A stretch of DNA of 64,000 nt from Hirundichthys speculiger (Eukaryota > Chordata > Actinopteri > Beloniformes > Exocoetidae): the NCBI GenBank assembly GCA_018398805.1, contig JAGFBZ010000178.1, positions 1,054,001 to 1,118,000 on the forward strand, given 5' to 3'. The notes under the pieces are model-generated. The model did no database searches. It had not been told where the DNA came from and saw nothing but the letters and a program-made list of their open reading frames with translations. Position numbers and translations under genes: made by a program. Shown here piece after piece: positions 45,901 to 57,054 of the stretch. Every line of letters begins with the position of its first letter. The first letter of the stretch is position 1.

Positions 45901-46809
45901 TCCGAGAGTAAAACATCCGAGTCAGTAAAAAGAGTCGAACTTCACTCTGTGAGTTTTAGGTGGGATGTTCCCCATCTTTACTCTTTGTAGCCTATAAAAT
46001 ATATAATAATTTTAAAAGACTCCTGAAACTATGACATATGATTTCATTATTCCTTAAATAAGATTGGACTTTTGGGTTGAAATGGTCAGATGTTAATTTC
46101 TTTTTTAAAGGTTTCCTGACTTTAAAAATGTCTTATTATATTTTAATGGAAATAATCATGTCGTTTCAATTTTTTAATAAGTAAAGAGCAGCTGAAGGGA
46201 AGTTACTAGTGCCACATGGTCACCTTCAGCTCAAACCTGTCAATCTTCTTGTTTTCGTTTCTTTTTTGTCCTGCTGGTTCTGGATTCAGAGTGTCAATTG
46301 TTTCCAGCCTCTACCTGCAGCAGTGCTCTGTTCTGAGCTGTGATTGGTCAGATTTGCAGTATAGTGGATGACAGACCTCAGTCCTTCAGCCTCTCCTCTT
46401 GTCTTCCTCACACGTCTAATCTGATATGGTGGAGGTATCTGGTGTGACAGCTTCAGATCTTTGCTGCTGCTACCACTGGTGAGACTGTGGTGCACATAAA
46501 TGTGCCAAGTCTGAACGTAAAACGAGGCCCCACACAAGGCAAGTGTTCTGTGTGTTGTGAGGGGAAGCCACTGGCTGAAAAACACAACGCATTTAAGAAT
46601 GAATAACGGCCCGTTGTGGCACAAAAAGTACTATTTACCAGCTGGCACCATCAAAACCAGTAGAGGTCCAGTCATGGATGAGTTGTTATTCTACACTGTT
46701 ATTCTGTCTTGTGCTGTGTTCGGTACTAACAGTTAAAAAGATGACTTGGTTGTCACCTAAGTAGTTGCTGCAAATAAAAATCCTTCTGTTTTTTTTGTCC
46801 TCTCTTTAG
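42970..46809. other. Intergenic region between divergent TRIM-like and NLR genes
   Basis: About 3.8 kb with no firmly supported exon. A partial transposon-like end (AGGGCTGGACGATACG) is at 44503-44518. 45345-45439 ends in a CAG/GTCAGT donor-like site and could be a 5' UTR exon of the NLR gene. 43972-44157 is a possible coding exon (see findings). Confidence 0.4.
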
Positions 46810-48733
46810 GTTTTGATGTTAACTTCCCCTGGAGCCCAAAGACACAAAGCAGAGTCGTTGAGGAGCTTGAGACAGACGGATATCCTGAATGTGGTGACAG
46901 ACCTGGAGACATGGAAGATAAAAAAGTCATGAAGAACATTAAACAGAAGCTAAAAGCACATCATCGTGACAAGTTTAGATGGATAAACGAGGGCACATCT
47001 CAGAGTCGCTCTGAGCTCAAGAACATCTACACCAACCTGTACGTGACCCATCAGGTTGACCAACATGGCTGCCTATCACATGAGAGTCTACATCACTTTC
47101 TGATTCCTGATAAGGACTCACCATATTCGGGGCTAAACCATCAGGAGATAAACAGCCTGGATATCTTCAAACCAAGAAGAAACACTTTCCAACACCAGTC
47201 TCAACAAAACAAGCCCATCCAAAGAGTGATGACAAAAGGGATCGCTGGCATTGGGAAGACCTTTGCTGTCCAAAACTTCTCCCTGACCTGGGCAGAAGGA
47301 AACGCCAACCAGAACATTGATTTGATCTTTGTGCTCCCTTTCAGAGAGCTGAACATGCTCAAAGAAGGTGAGTACAGTCTGCTGCAGCTGCTTCTCCATT
47401 TCTACCCTGAACTGAAGCTGCTGCAAGATGCCAAACAACTGATCGACAGGCAGGTGCTGTTCATCTTTGATGGTTTGGACGAAAACAGATTTCCACTGGA
47501 CTTTGATGGAAGCAGGAACATGAGTGACATAAATGAGAAGTCAACAGTTGACGTGTTGCTGATCAACCTGATCAAAGGGAATCTGCTGCCAAATGCTCTA
47601 CTCTGGATAACTTCCCGACCTGCTGCAGCCGGTCAGATTCCTCCTTCATACATTGACCAGGTGACAGAAGTGCAAGGGTTCACCGACCAAGAAAAAGAAA
47701 ACTACTTCAGAAAGAGATTCAGCACTGATCCGCCGGCCCAAGAAGTCCTGTCACGTCTCAGAGGAATGATAAGCTTCTATTTCATGGGCCATATCCCAGT
47801 CTTTTGTTGGATGCTGGCTGAAGTATTCAGGATGGGATGGAGAGACCAAAGGAGTCCAAGGATCACAACAATGACAGAGCTCTACATCCATTATTTAGTC
47901 ATTCAGATGCAAAGAACAACACGGAAATATGATACAAAAACCTCATCAAAGAAAATCCAAAAGAAGACATCTGAGACGCAGAATGCTGACATGCTTCTGA
48001 AGTTGTCCAAGTTAGCCTTGGAACAGCTGCAGAAAGGAAACATCATCTTCTATGAAGAAGACCTCAGAGAGTGTGGAATTGATGTTCATGATGCTTCCTT
48101 GTTTTGTGGGTTTTGCTCAGAAATCCTGAAGCAGGAATGTGGTCTGTACCAAAGGAAGATGTTCAGCTTTGTACATTTAAGCTTTCAAGAGTTTCTGGCA
48201 GCTCTTTACATGTTTCACTGCTGTGAGACGAAGAACATCAGCAGTCTGAAGTCCTTCCTGGGGGTCGACCCTACAGATCTGAGCTTGATTGAGTCCCAGA
48301 AGAAGGTTGTCGACAAAGCTTTGCAGAGTCAGAATGGTCAGCTGGACCTGTTTCTCTGTTTCTTCCTCGGACTCTCAATGGGGTCAAATCAAGTGATGCT
48401 GCAAGAACTGCTTCCACAGACAAAGAGCAGCTCAGACACAGCTGAGGAGATGAAGATGTACCTGAGAAACTTTCATGCAGGAAACATCCCAACGGAGAGG
48501 TGCAGGAATCTTTTATTCTGTAAGTTTGAGCTGAAGGAAGAGAAGCTTCAGGATGACATCAGGGGGTTTCTAAATTCAGGAGCGATCCTCTCCCCCATTG
48601 ACTGCTTAGTGCTGTCCACCATCCTGGAGATGTCTGAGGAAGAGGTTGAAGAACTTGATCTGACAAACTGTTTTTTACCAGTTTGGGGGACTGAGAAACT
48701 TATCCAGCAAATGAAGAACTGCAAGAAGGCTGG
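46810..48733 (+). CDS. Fish NLR: FISNA-NACHT exon
   Basis: A large exon opened by an acceptor TTTAG at 46805-46809 and closed by donor GTAAGT at 48734. The frame is open throughout. Upstream of the ATG at 46911 it is still open and reads FDVNFPWSPKTQSRVVEELE, so the true start is in an earlier exon. A FISNA-like part (about residues 20-90 counted from 46911) precedes a NACHT ATPase with Walker A GIAGIGKT (47238-47261) and Walker B LFIFDGLDE (about 47454-47480), a WITSRPAAAG sensor region, then winged-helix and helical domains ending near EEVEELDLTNCFLPVWG, the first LRR. This is the fish-expanded NLR-C class, cytosolic sensors of infection or danger that oligomerise through NACHT. Catalytic motifs are intact. 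The N-terminal effector domain is not seen. Confidence 0.9.
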
Positions 48734-48954
48734 GTAAGTAGAAAGCTCCTGATTTATAGCAAAAGATTCATCCAGACGATGCTTGGAGTAAACCTTAATT
48801 CAATATCTGCAAGTTTAAAAAAGTACCTTGCAGATAGATGTTTTTATCTCTTAAATCTGTAATTTAATCTGCTTGTGAAACTATGAAATTAAATTATTAA
48901 TTGCTGTTAATATATTTTGTCCTATATAAGACTGCCAATATTGTCTGTGCCTCT

Positions 48955-49092
48955 CCTCTGTCCTCCTCCATCTCTCTGTCCTCCATCCTCTTTATCCTCC
49001 TCCATCTCTCTGTCCTCCATTCTCTTTATCCTCCTCCATCTCTCTGTCCTCCATCCTCTTTATCCTCCTCCATCTCTCTGTCTCCATCCTCA
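48955..49092. repeat. Minisatellite, ~36-bp CT-rich unit
   Basis: Nearly four copies of a unit containing TCCTCCATCTCTCTGTCCTC and CATCCTCTTTATCC. Confidence 0.9.
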
Positions 49093-49149
49093 GTGGAGTA
49101 TGATCTGATAGAAGTGTCAGTAGTTCTGCTTGAGAACAAACATGGTTAC

Positions 49150-50293
49150 TAGGGGTGTAACGGTACACAAAACTCTCGGTTCGGTACGTACCTCGATTTT
49201 GAGTTCACGGTTCGGTTCATTTTCGGTACAGTAAGAAAACAAAATGCAAAATATAAATGTGCTAGTTGTTTATTACACACTTTTGTGCTTTTTAACAATA
49301 GGAATATTAGCCTATACAAAGCTAGAATTTGGCTCAAAAATATAAATACAATATTCTGAAATGTAGATATTTTGAAAAACAAAATAAAAATAACATTTCT
49401 TAAAGAAAATATCCATCTGATGTGCAAAATTGAACAGTTGCAACACTGTTGTTGCAACTGTTCAAGTTGTTAGTCTTGAACAGTTTCAAGTTGTTAGTCA
49501 GATTAAATAACATGAATAAGGCTCAGGGTGTTTCTTTAAAAACTAATCATTTTATTTTTTCATGAAGTCCCGGTATGATTTTCTGGCTAAAATGTGGAGG
49601 AGAAGGAAACAAGTTTTTTTTTTTTTTTTGTACTGCATGCCACATGATTTCTCTTCCCAATCGAACTATTTACATATCAACAAACTTTTTTTGTTGCTGT
49701 AGAACTTGCTTTTATTTTTATGCATATTTATAATAACAACAATAGTAATAATAATAAGAACAATATTATTATTATTATTATTTTCGAGGGATGTGGAGAG
49801 GAGGGAAAAAGCTCGAGTTGTCTCGCGCGGGGGGCGGGGTGTTTGTGTGCACGTGCGTCGCCTCACCTGTGTATGTGGTGACACGCGCCCAGTCCCGGCA
49901 GAGAGAGAGGGAGGGAGAGAGGGAGAGAAGCGCGGCTCGCGAGGCGGCCAGCAGCCAAGTGATGGCTTCAAACCTAGCGGTTTGAGTGCGCGTGAGTCTC
50001 AAAATCACCAGAAAAAGTAGCTAGATTTGTCGCTAGTCGCTTTTTACAAATTAAGTCGCTAGGGGGGTCTGGAAAGTTGCTAGATATAGCGACAAAGTCG
50101 CTGAGTTGGCAACACTGGTTTGTTGTCTCGTGTGTGCGCAACTGCGCATGTGCGGCTGCAGCGCTCTGCTCCACAACATGCGGTCCTCTACTTAATATGT
50201 CCGTGTGGAAACTCGTTCGGTACGCCTCCGTTCCGAACCGACCACTCCGTACCGAAGCGGTTCAATACAAATACATGTACCGTTACACCCCTA
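49150..50293. mobile_element. Complete hAT-like element (1144 bp)
   Basis: Perfect terminal inverted repeats TAGGGGTGTAACGGTAC / GTACCGTTACACCCCTA and a perfect 8-bp duplication ATGGTTAC (49142-49149 and 50294-50301). There is no intact transposase, so it is non-autonomous. The fragment at 1707 is the same family. Confidence 0.95.
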
Positions 50294-50611
50294 ATGGTTA
50301 CTGTAAAAGGTGTCAGTTCCGACCCGTTCAAGCTGTAAACCAATGAAACACAGTGAAACGCTCTGAACCAATGAGATGCTTGGACCAAAGAAGCGCGAAG
50401 CGAAGCAGCTGTGACCTGTCGAAGCTTCAGGCGTCATCGATAACGTGACCGTGTGTGTTGAGCTCCAACAGGGTTCTGAATCACTGCTTCAAGAAGAGTG
50501 ACCCGTTGACCGACTATCCAGACCACATCGACGTAGTCAACGTGAGAGTGTCATTTATCTGCCCCACACCACCTAACAGTCACTTTATCTGCTTTTCTTC
50601 TCTTCATGCAG

Positions 50612-50788
50612 ACTCAAGAGTCAACACATCAGCGATAAGCTCCTTCAAATACTGTCCTCCATTCTTGAGTCAGCCGACTCCTGCCTGCGAGAGCTGAGTC
50701 TGGTGTGTTCCTATAATGTTAATAATTGTCCTGATCATTTTTTCTTTTCCATCCTGGGAAGTGCAGACTGTAAACTGGAGACACTGAG
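50612..50788 (+). CDS. NLR LRR exon 1
   Basis: Acceptor TCATGCAG, donor GTCAGT. It joins in phase with the NACHT exon (GG + A) and reads SQHISDKLLQILSSILESAD, then CLRELSLVCSYN, ending SADCKLETLR, a leucine-rich repeat of the ribonuclease-inhibitor type. Confidence 0.85.
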
Positions 50789-51132
50789 GTCAGTTCAGTA
50801 AACCGTTTCTGCAGACTTTTATCATATTGGTCTGAATATAGGACGACTCTGATTATAAGATGACCCCTATTTTTAAATATCATTTTGGGAAAATAAAAAT
50901 AGGTTGAAGACAATAAGGTTAGTCATAAAACAACTTTTAGTTGTACAATTATTACAGAAAACATCACTCAGAGATAACATTCTGCTGTATTGTTAAACAT
51001 TTTAATGATTTCATCTTGTTTAGGAAGTATGGTACCATACTGAAGGTAAGGTACGTGTCAGGTTTCCATGTTATTTAAGATTAAGGTATAGTAGTATTTA
51101 ATAAACTTTATTCTCTTATAATCTGAGACTAT

Positions 51133-52342
51133 GGGCCCGATCGTACACCTCCCGCTAGCCGCTACCTGCAAATTGCGGATTTAGGAACTTCCACTACCCG
51201 CTATGCAATCTTCGTTTTCCCTAAAGCCACTATCCGCTATGCCGACTCACATTGTAGGTGTGGCAATGGGCGTGTCATTTGCGCTTTCCGCAAACTCAGT
51301 ATGTTGCAATCGCGGGTTTAGGATAGCGGGTAGCGAGTGGTCAGACCACCCGCTACCCGCTATCTTAAACCAGCTACCCGCGATCGCAAGATACCAAGTT
51401 TGCGGAAAGCACAACTCGATGTCGGAGCGTAAAAGAGCGCGTCCAAATGGCATAAATGTGTGTCCACCTGGTCACATGTGGACGTGCACAAACGGCTCTA
51501 CCTCTCGATTACGCATCACCGTATTACTTGCATACGTTATTATTCTCTTGAGGTCAGAGGATGTCTGGTCAGCAGTTGTGGAGGATGTGGGAATAGTCAC
51601 GGCCAGACACATCAGTCTGTACAGCTGTGGTATGATCTCATTCAGATGTCTGCTGTGGAGGAAACCAAGGAGATCTTTGTCTCTGGTGTCAAGCTGGAAA
51701 AGGTTGGATGCAGGAATTTATTTCCGATATGTCTGAAACTGTTGGTGGTCGAGGAGGGACAGGAGCATTAATTGTTCGTGATCTTTAAATGCACATCCAA
51801 TGATTCGTTCTGCAGTATGTATTTTAAAAAAGCACATCAGCTGCACCAAAACGCACAGCAGTCCCAGACTCCCAGCACCCCCTGCCGAGAATATGTTCCT
51901 GCGGCTCTGCCTGAGCGTGTTTACTGGGAGTGCACCAACTATCTGGGACTTTCAGGTAGCTGATAGGAATTGTCTGTGTAAAAATATTTTTATGTATTTA
52001 TTAGTGCAGAGGAGGAGGAGGAAGGAAGAGGAGGGAGCTCTACAGCAGAGTCCCAGACAAGCCGCGCATGAGAGCTGCTCTGATCTGGATGAAAAGACGC
52101 TCCATAGTGGATTGTGGGTAGCGGGTAGTGCAACCTGCTCTTAAAGGCAATGGCTACTGACGCACTGATTGGTTTAACAGGTGGAACGCCCTAACAACTC
52201 CTATGCATAATATAGCGGTTAGCGCAGGTGGGATAGCGGGTTTAGGGAGGTGGAAGATTGCGATCTTTGCGGGGGAACACCCCTCCCGCTACCCGCTATC
52301 CCTTAATAGCGGCTTTAGGAGGTTTGGCGGAAGATCGGGCCC
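51133..52342 (+). mobile_element. Complete PIF/Harbinger-like non-autonomous element (copy 2)
   Basis: Ends GGGCCCGATC / GATCGGGCCC and a 3-bp duplication TAT (51130-51132 and 52343-52345). At 1210 bp its interior aligns with copy 1 (15415-17126, inverted) and with the fragment at 1791-2335. Repeated GCGGGTAGCGGGT-type words occur near both ends and at the centre. Frames translated through it are not a recognised transposase. Confidence 0.82.
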
Positions 52343-52397
52343 TATGACTCAGTGAATCAGCAACAACCATGTAGTTCAATAACTGCATTAATGATGT

Positions 52398-52868
52398 TGT
52401 TGTAGCCAATTTAAGATTGTGCGGCGTGTGTGTGTATGTGTGCGTGTATATGAGTATAGTGTGTGGTAATTTTGTGTAGAGGTTGATGTTACGTCACCTG
52501 CGCACCTGTGGGCATAGGAAGTAATTAGCAATCAGAGGTTAGGTAAGGGGACACAGGTGATCAGCCACAGGGGAATTAGGATCTGGGAAGCCACACAGTT
52601 TTTCAACCGTGCGTAAAGTGTGTGTGTGAGGGTCCGCATGGTTTTTGCTCTATGAATTGTATTTTTTGTTTTTGATAATAGGCGAGCTCGTTTTTAATCT
52701 TTCATTCAGCACCCGGTTTTTGTAGGTGTTTTTTAAGTTTTGCATATGAAAATAAAGAATAAAACGCAGATCCCTGTCGGACAACATCTTTTGGCACCAG
52801 TACGAGTTGAAAATGTCTTCAAATTCCCTCAAAGTGGCATTTGTTTTGGTTGCTAGATTGCCACTACA
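52398..52868 (+). repeat. BEL/Pao 5' LTR
   Basis: Begins TGTTGTAGCCAATTTAAG and ends GATTGCCACTACA. An AATAAA-type signal (AAAATAAAGAATAAAACG) at 52748-52765 is probably the polyadenylation signal of the R region. Confidence 0.95.
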
Positions 52869-53151
52869 GTCTGTTGAAAAACTCAGCTTCAATTAGTCCT
52901 TTGATCCGCTTCACCCAAGGACAGCGCTGCGCTCCACGTAGCCCCATTCATGACCAGCTGATTCCACTTATGTGGAGCCAAAGATGAGTGACAGCCTGGG
53001 CAAAAGCAGCGCCGAAGAGTCACGGTAGGACAAAATCTGAATTGTTATAAGCTGTGTGGAAGAGAGATTGGCCTTCTCACAAAAGGGATACAGGTAAATC
53101 CTGCTACAATTCTAAATAAAATCTTCGGCTGTCCTGCTAAATCAAAACAAA

Positions 53152-56100
53152 ATGAGTGACGTGGGTGCAACTGTCAATCAAAGTGAAACGGAAAATGAAC
53201 ATGGTAAAAGACCTGTCAAACTCACATTTAAAGCATTGGAAACAAAGATAATATCGTACCAAAACGAAAGGAATTCCAGGATAAAGAAACTTCACAAATT
53301 AGCAAAGGAAGTTGAACAACTGATGCTTTCAAAGGAAAATGTGTCTGAGGTGCAGACTAAGTCTGAAATGTTTTTAAAACTGTGTGTGGAAACCAAAGAG
53401 TTGCATGATTCATTGAAATCATTCCTACCTGAGGATGAAATGTTAAAACAAGATGAATGGGTTGAAACTCGAATGCACAGCAATAAAGAAATAATACAAA
53501 AAATGGAAGATTGGTTGCTTGATAAAAAGGAACAAGGTGATGGTGATGGTGATGATGATGATGATGACGGTGGAGGTGATGATGCTGTACAAAACTTAAC
53601 TGTGGTCAATGATAATGCTGTACCAAAAATCTATGAGGTCATTGATGATATTGGACCAAATGACAGCATTTCTAACGTTTGTGGTAAAACAGGCGCATCA
53701 GCTGGCCGCTCCAGCCACAGGTCCTCAAGGTCTTCAACCTCCTCTGCATGCTTAAAAGCTGAGGCCGAGAGGGCTGCTCTCTTTGCTAAGGCAGCTGCTC
53801 TCAAAGAGAAACATGAGTTGGAGGCTCAGGAGGAGCAAATCAGACAGAAAAAGGAACTGCTTGAATTGCAAAGCCAAATTGCTGCTCAGACTGCAAAAGT
53901 TACTGTTCTTAAATACAGAGGTTCTGACGTACAGAGCTCCAGAGCACATTCAGATGGAATGAATTCATATCTGCAAAGTTCAAAACGAAAATCTTCTCTC
54001 AGACCCTCTGCTATGGAATTTGTTCCTAAAGACTCAAACTATCAGTTCAATCATCCACCAACAGGAGGCAGCAACACGGCAGTGCTAATGGAGGCACAGC
54101 CTAAAGACTCAAACTATCAGTTCAATCATCCACCAACAGGAGGCAGCAACACGGCAGTGCTAATGGAGGCACAGCCTAAAGACTCAAACTGTCAGTTCAA
54201 TCATCCACCTATAGGTGGTGACAAAGCTGTCATAGCAATGGGTGCACGCCCCAAGGAAACCTTTTCACAACATGTTGGACCAAAGGCTCATGCTCTGAAT
54301 CCCAAACCAGGCATGCTTCAAGGATTTCAGGAAGTTCATTATGCCACGCATCGCACACAGAAGCCCACCATGCATTTCACACAGGAACCCATGCAGTGTG
54401 TTGGCTTAATGCAAAGTAATGTGGACCAAGGTAACCTCTTTACAGTCATGCAAAAGCAAAATGACATAACAGCTCTATTAGTGCAGCAACAGTCTTCATT
54501 ATCCTTACCTCCAAGAGAGATACCAACCTTTGATGGAGACCCTCTTGAGTATAACACATTTATCAGAGCATTTGAGCATGGAGTGGAAGGAAAGGCTGCT
54601 AGCAGCGTAGATTGCTTATACTTTTTGCAGCAGTACACCAAAGGAGAACCTAAGGAGCTGGTCAAGAGCTGTCAACATATGCCACCCGACAGAGGATACC
54701 AAAGAGCAAAGACCCTTTTGCAAGAACGCTTTGGAAATGAGCAAAAAATAGCCACTGCATATATGGAGAAAGCTCTTGGATGGCCATCAATAAAATCAGA
54801 GGATGTCAAGGCTTTGCAAGCTTTTGCTTTATTTCTACGCGTTTGCTGTAATGCAATGGAGGATATAAGCTACATGTCAGAGATGAATATGCCATCAAAC
54901 ATGCGTGCTATAATCCTGAAATTACCGTATAAACTGAGGGAAAGATGGAGAAACATTGCTTTTGAGCTGCAGGAGAAGCATCGTCAAGCAGGTTTCAGTG
55001 ATATTGTCAACTTTATTGAGAGACAAGTATCTATTGCTTCTAATCCTCTTTTTGGAAACATTCAGGACACAGTTATCTCACCACCGAAGCATAAAAGTGG
55101 AAACAAGGTCTCACAGGTTCACGTTAAGGGAAAAGGAAGCAGTTTTGCTACCACTGTGGCAGCTGTCAATTCTGAAACTGTGACTCAAATGCAAAAGGAG
55201 AAGAACTTACCTGATAAGTCAACAAAGGTGTTTTGTTTGCTGTGTGAAGAGGGTCACAAATTGGAGTCGTGTCCCAAACTGAAAAAGAAGTTGCACCGAG
55301 AGAAAATTGACTTCTTAAGAGAGAAAGGTGTTTGCTTTGGGTGTTTAGCTGTTGGACACATGAGCAAAGACTGTCGAAGGCGTCTGTCTTGTAAATTGTG
55401 TAATTTGAAGCATCCTACCATCCTCCACATCCATTCAAAGGAGAAAGAAACCAAATTAGAGGACATACAGCAAGAAACATCAGTAAAGAGTCATGCAGTT
55501 TCTCCAAAGACATGTGGCCATATAGGGGCCGGAGCACAGGATTGTGTCTTGGCAATCGTGCCTGTACACATCAAGGCTAAGAATGGCAGCAAAATACTAA
55601 CCACCTATGCATTCTTAGATCCTGGCAGCACAGCCACTTTCTGCTCTGAGCGACTCATGAGGGAGCTAAAGGTCAGAGGAAGGAATGCCAAAATCCTGCT
55701 GAGAACAATGAACCAAGAAAAGTTTGTCGACAGTCATGTCATCTCAGAATTGGAGATAGCTGCACTCAATAGTACCAACTACGTTGAATTGCCTGATGTG
55801 TACACACAGTATAAGATGCCTGTGACCCGTGATAACATTCCACGGCAGGAAGAGTTAAGTGCTTGGCCACACTTAAACTCTGTAGAGATTCCTGTTATCG
55901 ATGCTGATGTGGAATTGTTAATTGGGACAAATGTTCCAAAGGTAATGGAACCATGGCAAGTGGTAAACAGCAATGGTGAAGGACCTTATGCCGTCAAAAC
56001 CCTATTGGGTTGGGTTATCAATGGACCACTCAGAGGAGGCAATGAGATTGAGAGCAGCTGTCCCACCATTACAGCTAATCGTATATCCATTGTTCACATA

Positions 56101-56379
56101 GAGGAACTGCTGATGAAGCAATACAATCATGACTTCAATGAGAAATCATCAGAGGACAAGTCAGAAATGTCCAGAGAAGATCTTAAATTCATGGAAATCA
56201 TGAACAGCTCAGCAGAACTTGACAATGGACATTACTGTTTGAGATTACCATTCAGAGAACATGATGTTGTCATGCCAAACAACCGCCAGGTTGCTGAGCA
56301 AAGAGCCCTCTGCCTGAAAAGGAAACTGGAGAAAAATGCTACATGTGAAGAAGAATACATTCATTCATTTCCTTGGTGA
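53152..56379 (+). CDS. BEL/Pao Gag-protease and start of RT (1075 codons, then frame break)
   Basis: A long open frame from ATG 53152. The N-terminal coiled coil is followed by an acidic Asp/Gly run (about 53536-53590), three tandem 25-residue repeats (54026-54250), a capsid-like middle part, zinc knuckles CLLCEEGHKLESC (about 55234-55272) and CFGCLAVGHMSKDC (about 55333-55375), and an aspartic protease with AFLDPGSTATF (Asp at 55618). It ends inside the N-terminal RT region at a stop caused by a small indel near 56345-56375. Confidence 0.9.
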   Translation: MSDVGATVNQSETENEHGKRPVKLTFKALETKIISYQNERNSRIKKLHKLAKEVEQLMLSKENVSEVQTKSEMFLKLCVETKELHDSLKSFLPEDEMLKQDEWVETRMHSNKEIIQKMEDWLLDKKEQGDGDGDDDDDDGGGDDAVQNLTVVNDNAVPKIYEVIDDIGPNDSISNVCGKTGASAGRSSHRSSRSSTSSACLKAEAERAALFAKAAALKEKHELEAQEEQIRQKKELLELQSQIAAQTAKVTVLKYRGSDVQSSRAHSDGMNSYLQSSKRKSSLRPSAMEFVPKDSNYQFNHPPTGGSNTAVLMEAQPKDSNYQFNHPPTGGSNTAVLMEAQPKDSNCQFNHPPIGGDKAVIAMGARPKETFSQHVGPKAHALNPKPGMLQGFQEVHYATHRTQKPTMHFTQEPMQCVGLMQSNVDQGNLFTVMQKQNDITALLVQQQSSLSLPPREIPTFDGDPLEYNTFIRAFEHGVEGKAASSVDCLYFLQQYTKGEPKELVKSCQHMPPDRGYQRAKTLLQERFGNEQKIATAYMEKALGWPSIKSEDVKALQAFALFLRVCCNAMEDISYMSEMNMPSNMRAIILKLPYKLRERWRNIAFELQEKHRQAGFSDIVNFIERQVSIASNPLFGNIQDTVISPPKHKSGNKVSQVHVKGKGSSFATTVAAVNSETVTQMQKEKNLPDKSTKVFCLLCEEGHKLESCPKLKKKLHREKIDFLREKGVCFGCLAVGHMSKDCRRRLSCKLCNLKHPTILHIHSKEKETKLEDIQQETSVKSHAVSPKTCGHIGAGAQDCVLAIVPVHIKAKNGSKILTTYAFLDPGSTATFCSERLMRELKVRGRNAKILLRTMNQEKFVDSHVISELEIAALNSTNYVELPDVYTQYKMPVTRDNIPRQEELSAWPHLNSVEIPVIDADVELLIGTNVPKVMEPWQVVNSNGEGPYAVKTLLGWVINGPLRGGNEIESSCPTITANRISIVHIEELLMKQYNHDFNEKSSEDKSEMSREDLKFMEIMNSSAELDNGHYCLRLPFREHDVVMPNNRQVAEQRALCLKRKLEKNATCEEEYIHSFPW

Positions 56380-57054
56380 CGTCATAAGCAAAGGCTATGC
56401 AGAGAGGGTGCCAGATCACCAATTGGAAGGAAAGGCAGGAAAGGTCTGGTACATTCCACATCATGGCGTTCACCATCCTAAAAAGGGAACTTTGAGAGTG
56501 GTTTTTGACTGCAGTGCAAGCTTCAAGGGAATCTCACTTAACAGTCAGCTACTCCAAGGCCCTGACATGACGAATTCTTTGCTTGGAGTTCTCACAAGGT
56601 TTCGTCAAGAATCTGTAGCAGTGATGGCGGATATACAGGCAATGTATCACCAAGTCAAAGTGGCAAAACAGGATGTGGACTTTCTTCGTTTCCTCTCTGG
56701 TGGCCAAATGGTGAACTGACACAACATCTGACTGAATACAGAATGACTGTTCATCTGTTTGGTGCAATATCATCGCCCAGCTGTGCCGGCTTCGCCTTAA
56801 GAAAAACCGCTGAGGACAACAGAGCAGCATTCCCAGCACATGTGATTAACACCATCAAGCACAACTTTTATGTGGATGACTGCTTGAAGTCCTTGCCATC
56901 AGAGGCAGAAGCCATAGCCTTGGTGAAAGACCTGACCACTGTATGTCAGTTGGGAGGATTTCAGCTGGTGAAATGGATGAGTAACAGCAGGTTAGTGTTG
57001 GAGTCCATTGACGTGGAAAAAAAGAGCCAAGGAGGTGAAAGACTTGGATTTTGA
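56336..57054 (+). pseudogene. BEL/Pao reverse transcriptase, frame-broken
   Basis: RT continues in a second frame (56336-56719), then a third (56743-57054), with the break near 56690-56700. Motifs VVFDCSAS, VAVMADIQAMYHQV and catalytic YVDD (56869-56880) are present. The third frame ends at a stop after an A-run near 57015-57027. As it stands no functional RT would be made without frame changes. Confidence 0.85.

Larger units (their letters stand above)
48734..50611. other. NLR intron with minisatellite and a complete hAT
   Basis: It holds the 48955-49092 minisatellite and the hAT element 49150-50293. The remainder is unremarkable. Confidence 0.6.

Noticed and set aside
46286..46624. Minus-strand 112-codon frame upstream of the NLR exon
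   Set aside because: No recognisable domain; the opposite strand shows repeat-like words, so it is probably chance.
48271..48492. Minus-strand frame within the NACHT exon
   Set aside because: Shadow of the NLR coding sequence.
52650..52892. Minus-strand frame repeated at 59986-60168
   Set aside because: It lies within the two identical LTRs of the BEL/Pao element and is a shadow frame.
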